The notes under the pieces are model-generated. The model was not told the DNA's origin, did no database searches, and worked only from the letters and a program-made list of their open reading frames with translations. Both the position numbers and the translations under genes were made by a program. Shown piece after piece: positions 21,889 to 21,984 of a DNA stretch of 21,984 nt. The stretch comes from Mycolicibacterium boenickei (GTDB lineage: Bacteria > Actinomycetota > Actinomycetes > Mycobacteriales > Mycobacteriaceae): the NCBI RefSeq assembly GCF_010731295.1, contig NZ_AP022580.1, positions 1-21,984 on the forward strand. The letters are read 5' to 3'. How positions within the stretch are numbered: the first letter of the stretch is position 1; the number at the start of each line of letters is the position of its first letter.

Positions 21889-21984
21889 CTTTCGCCAGCC
21901 TCCATCGCCGCGATCGCATCCAGGAGAAGCTCTGCCAACGGATTGGAGTAGTTGGCGATCGCAAACCGGTAGAGGGTCACCAAC
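21885..21984 (-). CDS. C-terminal part of the 72-aa hypothetical protein split by the window edges
   Basis: On the minus strand the frame (LVTLYRFAIANYSNPLAELL, then LDAIAAMEAGES) runs from the right edge to a TAG at 21885-21887. Read after the ATIAK join with the piece at 1-119 it completes a 72-aa protein without a frame break. This part is a likely amphipathic helix pair. Its stop overlaps the resolvase stop by 4 bp. Confidence 0.6.
   Translation of the reverse strand, partial: LVTLYRFAIANYSNPLAELLLDAIAAMEAGES

Noticed and set aside
1..21984. CRISPR array, insertion sequence or intact transposon
   Set aside because: No regularly spaced repeats, no transposase gene and no terminal inverted repeats were seen; the serine recombinase stands alone with its putative res site.

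Overview
The window looks like a complete circular plasmid of a mycobacterium, opened inside a gene. The two edges carry matching halves of one small minus-strand gene, and the reading frame continues when the last base is joined to the first (72 codons plus stop). The DNA is GC-rich, two genes have the layout of leaderless mycobacterial transcripts, and the cassette at 14.8-19.0 kb resembles type VII secretion (ESX) accessory genes known from mycobacteria. The window also holds one each of the expected plasmid modules: replication, partition, mobilisation and multimer resolution.

Layout. 0-1.8 kb: the split small gene (minus), then a two-gene unit on the plus strand, a protein ending in a sigma-region-4-like helix-turn-helix and a small membrane protein. 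1.78-3.37 kb: a structured stretch with four inverted repeats, a frameshifted DUF3800-like gene, a small two-helix membrane protein, and a cluster of TCAGTA/TACTGA palindromes. 3.38-4.73 kb: partition operon, with a small ParA ATPase, a ribbon-helix-helix (RHH) ParB-like protein, a coupled small ORF, and a relic of a second ParB C-terminus. 4.75-6.5 kb: a perfect 28-bp palindrome followed by four small genes, including an RHH protein and a tandem-RHH protein that may be a relaxosome or copy-control factor. 6.5-8.2 kb: putative replication initiator with a DnaA-box-like site and AT-rich palindromes inside its coding sequence. 8.2-14.8 kb: a small minus-strand gene, a strikingly C-rich, G-poor intergenic stretch (candidate oriT), the giant MobF relaxase-helicase and a small follow-on gene. 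14.8-19.0 kb: four closely packed minus-strand genes of the ESX-associated type. 19.3-20.35 kb: a divergent winged-helix/PD-(D/E)XK-like nuclease. 20.35-21.98 kb: non-coding DNA with stacked hairpins and terminators, a small membrane protein, a repeat-rich putative res site, a serine resolvase, and the rest of the split gene.

How it fits together. Rep and the internal origin candidate would handle replication; ParA with the RHH protein and the TACTGA sites would handle segregation; resolvase and res would resolve multimers. The relaxase, with C-rich DNA upstream, would process DNA for transfer, but no coupling protein or type IV secretion genes are visible, so the plasmid looks mobilisable rather than self-transmissible. 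The ESX-like cassette has no ESX core machinery, so any secretion would need host systems. The least explained cargo is the ESX-like cassette with its divergent nuclease, the structured DNA repeated on both sides of 1.8-3.4 kb, and the stacked hairpins at 20.7 kb. All functional assignments come from reading the sequence and from memory of the families; no searches were run.
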